A DNA stretch of 64,000 nt from Jeongeupia sp. USM3. GTDB lineage: Bacteria; Pseudomonadota; Gammaproteobacteria; Burkholderiales; Chitinibacteraceae. Within the stretch, counting starts at the first letter, position 1. Each line of letters opens with the position of its first letter. Location: contig NZ_CP017668.1 of assembly GCF_001808185.1 (NCBI RefSeq), positions 2,790,001-2,854,000 on the forward strand. The letters are read 5' to 3'. Below are positions 62,918-64,000 of the stretch, one piece after another. The notes below the pieces were generated by a model, which ran no database searches, was not told where the DNA came from, and was given only the letters and a program-made list of their open reading frames with translations. The translations under genes and the position numbers were made by a program.

Positions 62918-64000
62918 TCAGCGGCGCTGCTGGCCGGCCGGAACGACGTGCATCCGCTCGAAGTCGATGCCGCGCTCGACCAGTGCTTCGACGCGCATCT
63001 TGCGCAGCGTGCCGCCGTCCCACCATTCGATCAGCCGGCCGCGCCGGTACCAGCCGACCGGCAGGATCAGCGTCAGCGGCGCGCGCAGCGCGGCGACCGC
63101 CGGCAGCGACAGGCACTCGATCCAGCCGCGCCGGTCCGAGTACGCGAGTTCGACCGGCCGGATCGCCGCCGCCGCAGGCAGACCCGGCATCAGCCGGACG
63201 CCGACCTCGACGCTGTCGTCGTGCTCCTGCAGCCAGCGTACCACGCCAAGGTAGTGGTTGCCTTCGAGCTGGACCGACAGCAGCTGCTGCAGCGCAATGC
63301 GTCCGCCGTCGCCGCTCGGGCGCGACAGTCTCAGTCCCTGAGCCGATTCGTTGCGTACCAGCCAGCGTTCGCCCGCCGGTGGTGTCGTTGCGCCGCCGGC
63401 CGCTGCGGCGGCCGCAGCGCCCGACTGGCCGAACAGCTGCAGCCGGACCAGATCCTGGCTGCCGAGCGGCGCCGGGCCGTCGTCGGGCAGGGCGAACCGC
63501 TGGTGGCCGATCAGCGCGTGCTGGCGCGCCAGGCCGAACACCGCGTCGAGTTCGCGCTGGCTGTCGTGGCGCGGCAGCGCACGCTCGCTCAGCTGCTCGC
63601 ACCAGGTGCGGTAGAGCTCGACCAGCAGCGTTTCGACCTGGGCGGCGGCGAACTGGCTGCCGAGGCCGAGCTTTTCCGGGTTCTCGCCCTGACGCAGCAG
63701 CTTGATCCGCCGCGACAGCGCCTGCGCCAGCTGCAGCGTGTCGAGTTCGCGGACACTGTCGCCGGTCAGCCGGGGTTCGGTTCGTCGCGGCGCGCCGGGC
63801 TGGTCGAAGTCGATCTGCAGGCTGCCGCGACCGGGCAGGGCGGCGGCTTCGCGTTCGAGCGGCGCACGCTGCGCCAGGCTGGGCAAGTGCTCGTCGAGCC
63901 AGCGGATCTGCCGGCCGGTGAAATGGAATGGCGTTGCCGCGGCGAGCAGCAGCAGGTGGACGAAGGCGTGCTGCGGCGTCGCGACGCCGGCGACCTTGAG
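62918..64000 (-). CDS. Hypothetical protein, incomplete at its N-terminus (runs out of the window)
   Basis: The frame is open to the window edge, so at least 360 residues are present and the start lies beyond 64000. An inner TTG at 63886 is not the real start. The visible part begins LKVAGVATPQHAFVHLLLL and contains a helical region (LDTLQLAQALSRRIKLLRQGENPEKLG). Towards the end (GERWLVRNESAQGLRLSRP, GVVRWLQEHDDSVEVGVRLMPG) it has the beta-strand spacing of a PilZ-like barrel, without a clear RxxxR c-di-GMP motif. The family is not identified. Confidence 0.75.
   Translation of the reverse strand, partial: LKVAGVATPQHAFVHLLLLAAATPFHFTGRQIRWLDEHLPSLAQRAPLEREAAALPGRGSLQIDFDQPGAPRRTEPRLTGDSVRELDTLQLAQALSRRIKLLRQGENPEKLGLGSQFAAAQVETLLVELYRTWCEQLSERALPRHDSQRELDAVFGLARQHALIGHQRFALPDDGPAPLGSQDLVRLQLFGQSGAAAAAAAGGATTPPAGERWLVRNESAQGLRLSRPSGDGGRIALQQLLSVQLEGNHYLGVVRWLQEHDDSVEVGVRLMPGLPAAAAIRPVELAYSDRRGWIECLSLPAVAALRAPLTLILPVGWYRRGRLIEWWDGGTLRKMRVEALVERGIDFERMHVVPAGQQRR

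Overview
The window is about 64 kb of very GC-rich, gene-dense bacterial chromosome with strongly GC-biased third codon positions. Gene content (ubiquinone genes ubiE/ubiJ/ubiB, a DUF4124 gene before ntrBC, split glyQ/glyS, MetY, a PP2C/FHA/MBL cluster) points to a betaproteobacterium. A secreted GH18 chitinase with two chitin-binding modules and a secreted GH20 chitobiase suggest a chitin-degrading member of the Neisseriales (Chitinibacteraceae/Chromobacteriaceae type). The species cannot be fixed from the sequence alone.

Layout. 0.1-3.3 kb: asd, a hypothetical gene, a complete IS481-family element with a GCTAGC duplication, and a hydrolase gene broken by one amber codon. 3.3-8 kb (minus): ldhA, PAS sensor kinase, FixJ-type regulator, yaaA and the broken hydrolase. 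8-15 kb: RRM protein, NAD-binding epimerase, lytic transglycosylase, metY, and divergent yeiH/yeiE. 15-24 kb: glyQ, lipoprotein, glyS, gmhB, plsC, a YgjP-like metallopeptidase and the GH20 chitobiase. 24-29 kb (minus): DUF2798, haem-degrading-like protein, Gfo/Idh oxidoreductase, DeoR regulator, secreted protein, dgt. 29-35.5 kb: a polyamine ABC importer with two tandem binding proteins, then VanZ. 35.6-40 kb: queD and the chitinase. 40-44.4 kb (minus): DUF971, ubiE, ubiJ, ubiB, DUF502. 44.6-48 kb: phoB, phoR, tal. 48-58 kb (minus): ntrC, ntrB, DUF4124, several small genes, an IS1111-type element and glnA. 58-64 kb: rhodanese, aroE, mtgA, PP2C, FHA, MBL phosphodiesterase, and the end of a gene leaving the window.

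The glnA and ntrBC genes form a readable nitrogen circuit: each has a sigma-54 (-24/-12) promoter and a near-perfect NtrC box. The IS1111-type element lies exactly between the stem and the U-tract of the reconstructed glnA terminator, and its transposase reads in the same direction as glnA.

The most unusual feature is a set of dispersed, non-coding, imperfect palindromes. R1 (three copies, 267-292 bp) has 31-bp terminal inverted repeats enclosing two inner hairpin arms. R2 (three copies, about 140-175 bp) and R3 (one copy, about 117 bp) are shorter. All seven begin at, or within two bases of, the stop codon of the upstream gene, and the multi-copy families always have the same orientation relative to that gene. 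Paired arms change together between copies, so structure rather than sequence is conserved. R3 looks like the single-unit core from which both arms of R1 are built. I cannot tell from here whether the family has been described before.
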